From CAWDVH01 sp963805705 (GTDB lineage: Bacteria; Actinomycetota; Actinomycetes; Streptosporangiales; Streptosporangiaceae), in assembly GCA_963805705.1 (NCBI GenBank), contig CAWDVH010000001.1:1674001-1738000 (forward strand): a stretch of DNA of 64,000 nucleotides, written 5' to 3'. Position 1 is the stretch's first letter. The number at the start of each line of letters is the position of its first letter. Both the position numbers and the translations under genes were made by a program. This document shows positions 47,940 to 55,688 of the stretch, in pieces. The notes under the pieces are model-generated. The model was given only the letters and a program-made list of their open reading frames with translations, had not been told where the DNA came from and did not search any database.

Positions 47940-49777
47940 ACCTGGTCAACCTGGAGGCCGCCAGTAAGGCCTACGGCCCGCGGGCCCTGCTGGACCGGGT
48001 GTCACTCGGGGTCGAGGACGGCGACCGGATCGGGGTCGTGGGGCGCAACGGGGCCGGTAAGACCACCCTGCTGGCGGCCCTGGCCGGCTCCGCTGACCTG
48101 GACTCCGGCCGCGCCACCCGGGCCAGCGGCACGCGCGTCGGCTATCTCCCGCAGGACGAGATCCTGACCGGGCGGGTCAGGGATATCGTGTTCGGCTCGC
48201 TGCCCGAGCATGCATGGGCGGCGCAGGCCCGCAGCCGCGCCGTGATCGCGGCGCTGCTATCCGGCATAGATCTCACCGCAGAGGCAGAACGGCTCTCCGG
48301 CGGCGAGCGCCGCCGCACCGCGCTGGCCGCCCTGCTGCGCGGGACCCACGACCTCCTGCTGCTCGATGAGCCCACCAACCACCTGGACATCGAGGCGATC
48401 CGCTGGCTGGCCGGCTACCTGCTGGAGTACGGCAACGCGTACGTGGTCGTGACCCACGACCGGTGGTTCCTCGACACGGTCAGCCAGCGGACCTGGGAGG
48501 TAGCCGACGGCAGGGTGCACTCCTACGAAGGCGGCTACTCGGCTTACGTGCTGGCCAGGGCCGAGCGGGCCCGGATCGCGGAAGCCGAGGATCAGACCCG
48601 GCGCAGCCTGCTGCGCAAGGAGCTGGCCTGGCTGCGGCGCGGGCCGCCGGCCAGGACGAGCAAGCCGAAGTTCCGGATCGAGGCGGCCACCGCGCTGATC
48701 GCCGACGAGCCGTCTCCCCGCGATGGCGTGGAGCTGGCCAGGCTGGCGACCGCCCGGCTCGGCAAGACCGTGATAGAGCTGACCGACGTCACGGTGACGG
48801 CCGCCGGGCGGACGCTGCTGGACGACGTCACCTGGCAGCTCGGCCCCGGCGAGCGGGCCGGCGTCGTGGGCGTGAACGGCAGCGGCAAGACGACCCTGCT
48901 GCGCCTGCTCGCCGGGACCCTGCCGGTGCCCTCGCCCGGCGGCGAGCGGCCGGCTGATGGCGCCCGGCCGCCCGGCGGCGCCCCGTCGGCCCGCGGTCGC
49001 CAGCCGACGGACGGCGGGCTGGTGGCCAGCGGCGCGGTCGTGCGGGGCAAGACTGTGCGGCTCGGCTATCTCACCCAGGAGCCGACGCCGGTCGATCCGG
49101 GGCTGCGGGCCCTGGAGGCGGCCGAGCAGGTACGCGGTTCAGTGCAGATCGGCCAGCGCGATATGTCAGCCAGCCAGCTGCTCGAGCGCCTCGGCCTGCG
49201 CGGGGACCGGCAGTGGACGCTGGTCGGGGATCTGTCCGGCGGCGAGCGCCGACGGCTGCAGCTGCTGATGCTGCTGATGGCCGAGCCGAATGTGCTGCTG
49301 CTGGACGAGCCGACCAATGACCTCGACATCGAGACCCTGAACGAGCTTGAGGACATGCTCGACGGCTGGCCGGGCTCGGTCGTCGTGGTCAGCCACGACA
49401 GGTACTTCCTGGAGCGGGTGACCGATCACGTGCTCGCGCTGATCGGCGGCCAGCTGGCTTATCTGCCCGGCGGCGTGGACCAGTACCTGGAGCTGCGCGA
49501 TCGTGAGCGCGCCGCCCGCACGGCCGGGCCGGGCGCATCCGTGCCGCCCGCGTCGTCGGCCGCCCGGCAGCGAGCCGGCCAGAAGGAGCTCGCCCGGCTC
49601 GAGCGCCAGCTCGGGAAGCTGGCTGACCAGGAGACCAGGCTCAACGAGGAACTGGCCCAGAGCGCGACCGACTATGGCGCCCTGATCGAGCTCGGCGGGC
49701 AGCTGCGCGCGCTGCACGAGGAGAAGGCCAGCCTGGAGGAGCGCTGGCTCACCCTCGCCGAGGAACTCTCCGAGTAG
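47936..49777 (+). CDS. ABC-F family ATP-binding protein
   Basis: A 613-residue soluble protein with two ABC ATPase domains and no transmembrane segment. Walker A motifs are GRNGAGKTT (near 38) and GVNGSGKTT (near 313); the signatures are LSGGERRR in both halves and Walker B are LLLDEPTNHLDIE and LLLDEPTNDLDIE. The linker contains RRGPPARTSKPKFRIEAA, the P-site-tRNA interaction motif region. A Gly/Pro/Arg-rich insertion sits after the second Walker A. ABC-F proteins act on the ribosome, some giving antibiotic resistance. Confidence 0.95.
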   Translation: MNLVNLEAASKAYGPRALLDRVSLGVEDGDRIGVVGRNGAGKTTLLAALAGSADLDSGRATRASGTRVGYLPQDEILTGRVRDIVFGSLPEHAWAAQARSRAVIAALLSGIDLTAEAERLSGGERRRTALAALLRGTHDLLLLDEPTNHLDIEAIRWLAGYLLEYGNAYVVVTHDRWFLDTVSQRTWEVADGRVHSYEGGYSAYVLARAERARIAEAEDQTRRSLLRKELAWLRRGPPARTSKPKFRIEAATALIADEPSPRDGVELARLATARLGKTVIELTDVTVTAAGRTLLDDVTWQLGPGERAGVVGVNGSGKTTLLRLLAGTLPVPSPGGERPADGARPPGGAPSARGRQPTDGGLVASGAVVRGKTVRLGYLTQEPTPVDPGLRALEAAEQVRGSVQIGQRDMSASQLLERLGLRGDRQWTLVGDLSGGERRRLQLLMLLMAEPNVLLLDEPTNDLDIETLNELEDMLDGWPGSVVVVSHDRYFLERVTDHVLALIGGQLAYLPGGVDQYLELRDRERAARTAGPGASVPPASSAARQRAGQKELARLERQLGKLADQETRLNEELAQSATDYGALIELGGQLRALHEEKASLEERWLTLAEELSE

Positions 49778-49780
49778 CGG

Positions 49781-50317
49781 TCAGGGGCGAGGGGGATCGG
49801 CGTTGTTGCGGGCGTCGTAGGGCGCGAGCAGGATCCGCAGCAGGGCGGCCAGCTCGTGTCGCTGCGGTTCGCCCAGGGCCGTCAGCAGCTTGCGCTCGTT
49901 GCGCAGCAGATCGGCCAGCGCGGCGTCGACGGCCGCCCGGCCGTCCTCGGTCAGCGTCACCAGGACGCCGCGCTTGTCCTGCGGGTCGGGATGCCTGCTG
50001 ACCAGGCCCGCCGTGGCCAGCCGGTCCACCCGGTTGGTCATCGTGCCGGAGGTCACGAGCGTGGCGTGCAGCAGCGCGCCGGGGCTGAGCTGATACGGCG
50101 CCCCCTGCCTGCGCAGGGCGGACAGCACGTCGAACTCCCAGGCCTGAAGCCCGTGCGCCGCAAATGCCGCTCTGCGGGCCCGGTCCAGGTGCCTGGACAG
50201 GCGTGATATCCGGCTCAGCACCTGAAGCGGCTCAACGTCCAGGTCGGGCCGCTCGGCATGCCAGGCGGCGACGAGGTCATCCACCTCATCGCGAACGGGC
50301 CGGCCGGGGTTTGTCAT
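49781..50317 (-). CDS. tamR: MarR-family regulator TamR
   Basis: A 178-residue winged-helix regulator. DVLSALRRQGAPYQLSP, LLHATLVTSGTMTNRVDRL (recognition helix) and RHPDPQDKRGVLVTLTEDG (wing) are textbook MarR. It is divergent from tam and the shared promoter carries two TCTTGA-centred inverted repeats, the arrangement of S. coelicolor TamR, which senses aconitate and citrate and controls tam. I therefore assign tamR by context. Start ATG 50317 keeps the operator outside the coding region; 50341 would overlap it. Confidence 0.85.
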   Translation of the reverse strand: MTNPGRPVRDEVDDLVAAWHAERPDLDVEPLQVLSRISRLSRHLDRARRAAFAAHGLQAWEFDVLSALRRQGAPYQLSPGALLHATLVTSGTMTNRVDRLATAGLVSRHPDPQDKRGVLVTLTEDGRAAVDAALADLLRNERKLLTALGEPQRHELAALLRILLAPYDARNNADPPRP

Positions 50318-50332
50318 GATCCACAGCATATC

Positions 50333-50346
50333 TCTTGACATCGAGA
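50333..50346. promoter_or_regulatory. TamR operator, tamR-proximal
   Basis: TCTTGA-CA-TCGAGA is an imperfect inverted repeat. It overlaps a TTGACA hexamer and lies 16 bases upstream of the tamR ATG. The second copy, on the tam side, is 44 bases away in a nearly inverted form. Confidence 0.65.
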
Positions 50347-50376
50347 GTTCGCGCCAGTAGACCTAGAGTGGCCGTA

Positions 50377-50390
50377 TCTCGACATCAAGA
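50377..50390. promoter_or_regulatory. TamR operator, tam-proximal
   Basis: TCTCGA-CA-TCAAGA, the inverted counterpart of the tamR-side site, extended by TA...TA on both flanks. It lies 26 bases before the tam start. Their spacing places both on the same DNA face, about four helical turns apart. Confidence 0.65.
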
Positions 50391-50415
50391 TATACGTTGG
50401 AACCAGGAGGCAGCC

Positions 50416-51183
50416 GTGTGGGATCCCGGTCAGTACCTGCATTTCGCCGATGAGCGTTCACGCCCGTTCTTTGACCTGCTCGGGCGGGTTCGCGCGCAGG
50501 ATCCGGGCCTGGTCGTCGACCTCGGCTGCGGGCCCGGCCGGCTGACCGCCGCGCTGGCGGACCGGTGGCCGGATGCGGACGTCCGCGGGATCGACAGCTC
50601 AGCCGAGATGATCGAGTCGGCCCGCCAGCGGCCGGCGGCGGGGCGGCTCAGCTTCGCGCTGGCTGACATCCGAGACTGGGAGCCGGAACGGCCAGTCGAC
50701 GTGATCACCTCCAACGCCGTGCTCCAGTGGGTTCCCGATCACCTGCGGCTGCTGACCCGCTGGGCCGGCCAGCTGTCCGACGGTGGCTGGCTCGCCTTCC
50801 AGCTCCCTGGCAATTTCGACCAGCCAGGCCACGTGGTACTGCGCGAGATGGCCGAATCCGATCGGTGGCGGCCGCTGCTGGCGGGCGTATCGCTGAACCG
50901 GCAGGCCTCAGATCCCGCGGAGTACGCGGACCTGCTGGCCAGGGTCGGCTGTGCCGTCGATGCGTGGGAGACGACCTACCTGCATGTGCTCCAGGGCCCC
51001 GATCCGGTGCTCGACTGGTACCAGGGATCGGGCCTTCGGCCCGTGCTCGCGGTGCTCGCGCCGGACCAGGCGGCGCAGTTCCTCGCCGACTACGGCGCCC
51101 GGATGCGCCAGGCCTATCCGGCGGCGCCGTATGGCACGATCCTGCCCTTCCGGCGGGTCTTCGTCGTCGCACAGCGCAGCTAG
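50416..51183 (+). CDS. tam: trans-Aconitate 2-methyltransferase
   Basis: A 255-residue SAM methyltransferase. The start WDPGQYLHFADERSRPFFDLL is the Tam N-terminus and motif I is VVDLGCGPGRLTAAL (near residue 34). SFALADIRDWEP and DVITSNAVLQWVPDH are motifs II and III. Tam esterifies trans-aconitate, an inhibitor of aconitase. The GTG at 50416 is preceded by AGGAGG with 5-base spacing, deciding the start over the longer open frame. It is divergent from tamR and probably induced when citrate or aconitate accumulates. Confidence 0.92.
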   Translation: MWDPGQYLHFADERSRPFFDLLGRVRAQDPGLVVDLGCGPGRLTAALADRWPDADVRGIDSSAEMIESARQRPAAGRLSFALADIRDWEPERPVDVITSNAVLQWVPDHLRLLTRWAGQLSDGGWLAFQLPGNFDQPGHVVLREMAESDRWRPLLAGVSLNRQASDPAEYADLLARVGCAVDAWETTYLHVLQGPDPVLDWYQGSGLRPVLAVLAPDQAAQFLADYGARMRQAYPAAPYGTILPFRRVFVVAQRS

Positions 51184-51198
51184 CTGTCGCCCAGCGCG

Positions 51199-51223
51199 CA
51201 TCGGCCCGGCCGCACCGCCGATG
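51199..51223. terminator. Hairpin between tam and tetR ends
   Basis: CATCGGC pairs with GCCGATG around an 11-base loop, between the convergent tam and TetR genes. A bidirectional terminator is plausible. It lacks a T-tract. Confidence 0.4.
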
Positions 51224-51225
51224 GG

Positions 51226-51882
51226 TCAGGAACCCTCGCGGAGCCGCTTGATCGCGCCGGGCGAGATCCGGGGCTTGGGATCGAGCTGGGACAGGCCGTT
51301 CCAGGCCAGGTTCACCAGGTGCGCCGCCATCTCCTCCAGCTTCGGCTTGCGCGCGTCCAGCCACCACTGGCCGGTGAAGGCGACCATCCCGACCAGCATC
51401 TGGGCGTACATCGGGGCGTGCTTCGGGTCGTAGCCCCGTTGCTTGAGTACATCACCGAGGATGTACTCGACCTGGCTGGCGATGTCGCCGATCAGGCTGC
51501 TGAACGTCCCGGATCCCGAGCCGGGCGGCGAATCGCGCACCAGGATGCGGAAGCCGTCAGCGTTGTCCTCGATGTACCGCAGCAGCGAGACGGCGGCGAC
51601 CTCGAACTTCTCCCTGGTGTCGTCACCCTCGAGCAGCCCGGTGGCCATGGTGAGGAAGCGCTCCACCTCCCGGTCCACCACGACCGCGTACAGGCCTTCC
51701 TTGCCGCCGAAGTGCTCGTAGACGACGGGCTTGGAGACGCCGGCCTGGGCGGCGATCTCCTCGATCGAGGTGCCGTCCAGGCCGCGCTCGGCGAACAGGC
51801 GGCGGCCGATGTCGAGCAGTTGCTCGCGGCGTTCTTTACCCGTCATCCTCTTGCGGCTCGAACCGGAGGCTTGACTTGTCAC
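51226..51882 (-). CDS. TetR-family regulator linked to desaturase
   Basis: A 218-residue regulator. RREQLLDIGRRLFAERGLDGTSIEEIAAQAGVSKPVVYEHFGGKEGLY contains the TetR helix-turn-helix (residues about 17-62; motif summarised). The C-terminal domain has a long helical ligand pocket with MLVGMVAFTGQWWLD. It is immediately downstream of the desaturase gene on the same strand. A large nested palindrome upstream of the desaturase is a likely target, suggesting control of membrane lipid unsaturation. An internal ATG (MTGKERREQ) is an alternative start. Confidence 0.9.
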   Translation of the reverse strand: MTSQASGSSRKRMTGKERREQLLDIGRRLFAERGLDGTSIEEIAAQAGVSKPVVYEHFGGKEGLYAVVVDREVERFLTMATGLLEGDDTREKFEVAAVSLLRYIEDNADGFRILVRDSPPGSGSGTFSSLIGDIASQVEYILGDVLKQRGYDPKHAPMYAQMLVGMVAFTGQWWLDARKPKLEEMAAHLVNLAWNGLSQLDPKPRISPGAIKRLREGS

Positions 51883-51910
51883 TTCCCCATCATGTCGAGC
51901 AGCCGGTCAC

Positions 51911-52942
51911 TCAGCGAATCGCCTCGGCCGTGGCGCGCTTGGTCATGGAGCCCAGCTTCCTGTCGCTGCCCGTCTGCTTGCCGGTCAGCCGGGCCTCATC
52001 CGGCCAGCGGACGTCGTAGACCCAGCCGGCCTTCTCGGCCAGCCAGATGGTACGGGCCGCGATGTCGATCTGGCCCTTCAGCACGCCGTGACGTGCGCAG
52101 GTGGGGTCAGAGTGGTGCAGGTTGTGCCAGGACTCGCCGAAGGACAGGATCGCCAGCCAGGAGACGTTCCTCGACTTGTCCCGCACCTCGAACTCTTCCT
52201 TGCCGAAGGTGTGGCAGATCGAGTTGATCGACCAGGTGATGTGATGCAGGAAGGCGATCCTGACCAGGCTCGCCCAGAAGAACGCGGTGACCGCGCCCTG
52301 CCATGACATCGACCACAGGCCGCCGATGAGGGCCGGTGCGAGCAGGGAGACGGTGACCATCAACGGGAACCACTTCGAGATCCTCGAGACGTCCTCATCG
52401 GCGAGCCAGTCGGGACAGAACTTCTCCTTCGAGGTGACGTCACCCTCGAACATCCAGCCGATGTGGGCGAAGACGAGGCCCTTGGCCAGCGCCTTCCAGT
52501 CGTTCCCGAAGCGCCACGGCGAGTGCGGGTCGCCTTCCTTGTCGCTGTACTTGTGGTGCCTGCGGTGATCGGCGACCCAGGTGATCACCGGGCCCTCGAT
52601 GGCGAGAGATCCGGCCACCGCCAGTGCGATCTTGAAACCCCGGACTGCCTTGAACGACCCGTGGGTGAAGTAGCGGTGCAGGCCCATGCTGACGCCGAGC
52701 CCGGAGATCAGGTAGAAGGCGATCGCGATCACCACGTCGTGCCAGCCCAGGCCCCATCCCCAGGCCAGCGGTATCGCGGCGATGAGCGCCAGCAGCGGGA
52801 CGGCGACGAACACGGCCACCAGGACGCGCTCGAAGGTGCTGCTGCGCTCGGGCTCGACGTCTGGGCGGCCTCTCGCCGGGACGGAATCCGGCGGCGCGGT
52901 CGCGGTACCGGGCGCCCTCGTCGTATCGGCGGTCGTGGTCAT
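51911..52942 (-). CDS. Acyl-CoA (delta-9 type) fatty acid desaturase
   Basis: A 343-residue membrane di-iron desaturase. The three histidine boxes are HRYFTH (near residue 87), HRRHH (near 124) and HNLHH (near 272), spaced as in stearoyl-CoA-type desaturases. Four hydrophobic segments are visible. It introduces a double bond into acyl chains using O2 and an electron donor. The start is ATG 52942 behind GAGGATCCC; the longer open frame up to 53191 runs through the operator and is not credible. Confidence 0.94.
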   Translation of the reverse strand: MTTTADTTRAPGTATAPPDSVPARGRPDVEPERSSTFERVLVAVFVAVPLLALIAAIPLAWGWGLGWHDVVIAIAFYLISGLGVSMGLHRYFTHGSFKAVRGFKIALAVAGSLAIEGPVITWVADHRRHHKYSDKEGDPHSPWRFGNDWKALAKGLVFAHIGWMFEGDVTSKEKFCPDWLADEDVSRISKWFPLMVTVSLLAPALIGGLWSMSWQGAVTAFFWASLVRIAFLHHITWSINSICHTFGKEEFEVRDKSRNVSWLAILSFGESWHNLHHSDPTCARHGVLKGQIDIAARTIWLAEKAGWVYDVRWPDEARLTGKQTGSDRKLGSMTKRATAEAIR

Positions 52943-53022
52943 GGGATCCTCGCTTGGCCGTTGCCGTGCTTCAGATGGATGAGCGCTTCCGCATATACCG
53001 TGGGCAGGGGCCGATGCATGTA

Positions 53023-53066
53023 CGCTTACGTAACCGTAGCTTACGGTACCGTAGGTTACGCAAGCG
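53023..53066. promoter_or_regulatory. Nested inverted-repeat operator upstream of the desaturase
   Basis: A 13-base arm CGCTTACGTAACC (53023-53035) is matched with one mismatch by GGTTACGCAAGCG (53054-53066). Between them lies a perfect 12-bp palindrome TACGGTACCGTA (53042-53053). All elements share TTACG half-sites, so several TetR dimers could bind. It is 81-124 bases before the desaturase ATG. The adjacent TetR gene is the obvious candidate regulator. Confidence 0.75.
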
Positions 53067-53197
53067 TCAGGCAAATATTTCACGAATTTGTAACGAAGCT
53101 CACACCGGCGGCGCGGCGGTGTTGACGCACGGGCGAACTGAAGACCGCGGTGGCGGCCAGGCCAGGAATGGCCAGGATTAGAACCAGACATTCCTTA

Positions 53198-53273
53198 TGG
53201 TTCCGGCGCCTGGACTCGAACCAGGACAAACTAGGTCCAAGGCCTAGTGGGCTGCCAATTACCCTACGCCGGA
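53198..53273 (-). tRNA. tRNA-Gln (anticodon TTG)
   Basis: On the minus strand the acceptor stem TCCGGCG/CGCCGGA is perfect. The D arm (GGGTAATTGGCAGCCC) follows, then the anticodon stem CTAGG/CCTAG with loop CCTTGGA, giving anticodon TTG at 53240-53238. The TpsiC arm is CCTGG-TTCGAGT-CCAGG. Discriminator base A is followed by an encoded CCA (53200-53198). The U1-A72 pair is expected in bacterial tRNA-Gln. It lies just upstream of the glmU region. Confidence 0.96.
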
Positions 53274-53366
53274 CAGTTGTGACTTTTCGCACCTGTTGTT
53301 GGCTAGTGCCTCCACGATACCGAGTGGGCCCGGAGGTTCCACGACTTAGCCGGGCGGGTTCCCGGC

Positions 53367-54355
53367 TTAGCTGGGCGCCGGGTCGTGAGATCCTCCCTCG
53401 CGAGGTGAGGGTGATGCCGATTCCGATCCGGATCTCCCGGCCGCCATGGCAGCGGAAGCCCAGCCTTCGATCTGCCGGTACAGACCGGTACTGCGCCGCA
53501 CTTCAATGCGCAGGCAGCCGTGATAGCCCTCGCCAGTGTTCTTCCGTACCGTCGTGGGGTTGTGGCGCTTGAGCGTCGGCCGCCGGAACTGAGCGGGGTC
53601 AGCCCCGGTGAAGTCCAGCCAGAAGCGCTGGGCCGCCGCCACGTCCGCGCTCTCGTGTATATGCACCCGCATGATCAGCTCGTCCCGCCTGATCCCCGCG
53701 ACCTCCAGGAAGCGCAGGAAGAACCCGATCAGCCCTGGGTCGCTGTTGACGAAGACGACACGATCTTCGCGGCGGTGCGGCTTGTTCTTGGCACCTTCGC
53801 ACCAGTAGGCGATGGCGCCGGCGATGAGGATCTCGCGATCGCTCAGTTCGCCGATCTGCGCGGCCGCGGCAGCGCAAGCTGCTTCCCGCCCGGCCTCGCG
53901 CAGCGGGCGCTCCGCGGCCCAGTACCGGCGGACACCGTCGGCGGATCTCTGGCGGCATTCCTCGTAGCTGAGCCGCGCCGGACGCGGCATGTCTGACACC
54001 CACGCCGACACCGTGCTCTTGGAGACGCCGAGCTCGGCAACGATTTGCTGATAGGCCAGGCCCTGCTCGCGCAGGTCCTGGCCCTGACCCGCAGGTCCTG
54101 GCCCCTGACCCGCAGGTCGTCCTTGGCGTTGGGGCGCCAGGTCCAGGGCTGCGGCGGCTCGCCCCTGAGGGCCTCGTTCAGCGTCTCATTGCTGGTGATA
54201 GCCAGGATTTCCCTGATCTCGCGGCGGGATCTGCCCGCGCGGCGCAGCGCGATGGCCTGCTCGCGTAACTGCGGGTGAACCGTCCTTCGACCCGCACCCT
54301 GACCTGCATTCTGACCTGCACCCGAGCCTGCACCCTGGCCCGCATCTTGACTCAT
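53367..54355 (-). pseudogene. HTH plus LAGLIDADG-like protein, broken by frameshift
   Basis: Two overlapping minus-strand frames form one gene. The 5' frame (from 54355) has a repeat-rich start (DAGQGAGSGAGQNAGQG) and an HTH-like segment LREQAIALRRAGRSRREI. At a tandem repeat (54078-54118) the reading shifts. The 3' frame carries ISELGVSKSTV-like sequence ending in STVSAWVSDMPRP (near 54011) and a core with AYWCEGAKNKPHR, FVNSDPGLIGFFLRF and LKRHNPTTVRKNTGEGYHGCLR. This resembles compact LAGLIDADG-type proteins known in actinobacteria; the fold assignment is tentative. One restored G in the repeat would repair it. Confidence 0.7.
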
Positions 54356-54635
54356 ATTCGAACACTATGACGAGGTGCTGACAAAATAAGCCGGCCGGAT
54401 CAATGCTGCGAATCTGCCCCATCTAGGCCCCTCGCGAATGGCACACTCAGGAAACGGGCGCAAACCGGTGCATCGCCGGGCCAGGTGCCTGTTCGGCGGC
54501 CTGGCTGACTCCAGCGGATGAACCCGTCCCGGACCCGCAGGAGCGGCCGGGCGGTATCCTTCAGGAGTCGGGTGGGTGAACCGCTGGTACGACGCCCCGG
54601 CCATGACCTGCAGCGATACCAAGGAGCCAAGCCGA

Positions 54636-55688
54636 GTGAGCGAGAGCGGTCCGGCTGCTGTCATCATCCTCGCGGCGGGCGAGGGCACGCGGATGAAGAC
54701 CCGCACCCCCAAGGTGCTGCACCAGGTGTGCGGCCGCGCCATGCTGGACCACGTCATCGCGGCGGCCCGTGAGCTGCGACCCGAGCAGCTGATAGTGGTC
54801 GTCGGCCGCCGCCGCGGCCTGGTCGCTGTCCATGTGGCGGAGCATGCTCCCGACGCGGCGATTGTCGTGCAGGGACGGCGCGGCGGCACCGGCCACGCGG
54901 TCCGCACGGTGATCGAGTCGGTCGGCCTGATCCACGGCACGGTGGTGGTCACTTACGCCGACACCCCCCTGCTGCGCGGGACGACGCTCAGGGAGCTCGT
55001 CGGGACGCACGCCACCTCGGGCGACGTGGTTACCGCGCTGACCGCGCGGGCACCCGACCCGACCGGTTACGGGCGGATCGTTCGCGATGAGTCCGGCGCG
55101 TTCACCCGGATCGTCGAGGAGGCCGACGCCAGCCCTGAGCAGCGGCTGATCGACGAGATCAACTCGGGCATGTACGCCTTCGACGGTGACCGTCTGGCCG
55201 ATGCGGTGAAGCGCCTTCCGACGGACAACGCCAAGGGCGAGGAGTATCTCACCGATGTTGCCTCGGTCGTCCTGGCCGACGGCTACCCGGTGGGGACCGT
55301 TTGGTGCCAGGATTTTGATGAGGTTCTCGGGGTGAACGATCAGGCCCAGCTGGCCTGGGCGCGGCGGGTCCTGAACGAGCGGCTGCTCAGCTCCTGGATG
55401 GGAGCGGGGGTGACATTCGTCGATCCCGCCACCACCTGGATCGACGTCGGCGTGACTCTCGAATCCGGGGCCCAGATCGGGCCGGGCACCCAGCTGGAGG
55501 GCGGCACGGCGATCGCGGCCGGAGCCCGGGTCGGGCCTGGCAGCCTGCTGCGGGACACCACCGTAGGGGCGGGCGCCACGGTGATCCAGTCAGTGTGCGA
55601 GTCGGCGGTCGTCGGCGCGGGCGCCGTCGTCGGGCCGTTCGCGCACCTGACGCCGGGCACCACTATCGACGGAGCGCAGGGCCAGTGA
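54636..55688 (+). CDS. glmU: GlmU, C-terminally truncated (uridyltransferase part)
   Basis: The first 230 residues are a complete GlcNAc-1-phosphate uridyltransferase domain: ILAAGEGTRMKTRTPKVLH, VVQGRRGGTGHAVR, YADTPLL and INSGMYAFDGD. A left-handed beta-helix begins near residue 250 (WIDVGVTLESGAQIGPGTQ). The protein ends at residue 350 with VGPFAHLTPGTTIDGAQGQ, about 110-120 residues before a normal GlmU end. The lost part contains the catalytic His of the acetyltransferase and the acetyl-CoA site. The stop overlaps the prs start, and no other frame holds the missing sequence. GTG 54636 is preceded by AAGGAG. Confidence 0.93.
   Translation: MSESGPAAVIILAAGEGTRMKTRTPKVLHQVCGRAMLDHVIAAARELRPEQLIVVVGRRRGLVAVHVAEHAPDAAIVVQGRRGGTGHAVRTVIESVGLIHGTVVVTYADTPLLRGTTLRELVGTHATSGDVVTALTARAPDPTGYGRIVRDESGAFTRIVEEADASPEQRLIDEINSGMYAFDGDRLADAVKRLPTDNAKGEEYLTDVASVVLADGYPVGTVWCQDFDEVLGVNDQAQLAWARRVLNERLLSSWMGAGVTFVDPATTWIDVGVTLESGAQIGPGTQLEGGTAIAAGARVGPGSLLRDTTVGAGATVIQSVCESAVVGAGAVVGPFAHLTPGTTIDGAQGQ

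Noticed and set aside
52943..53191. An 83-residue N-terminal extension of the desaturase
   Set aside because: It passes through the palindromic operator and has no membrane or family character; ATG 52942 has its own ribosome site.
55595..55684. A longer start for prs inside glmU
   Set aside because: The residues before the GTG at 55685 are arginine-rich shadow sequence; the family N-terminus begins at that GTG.
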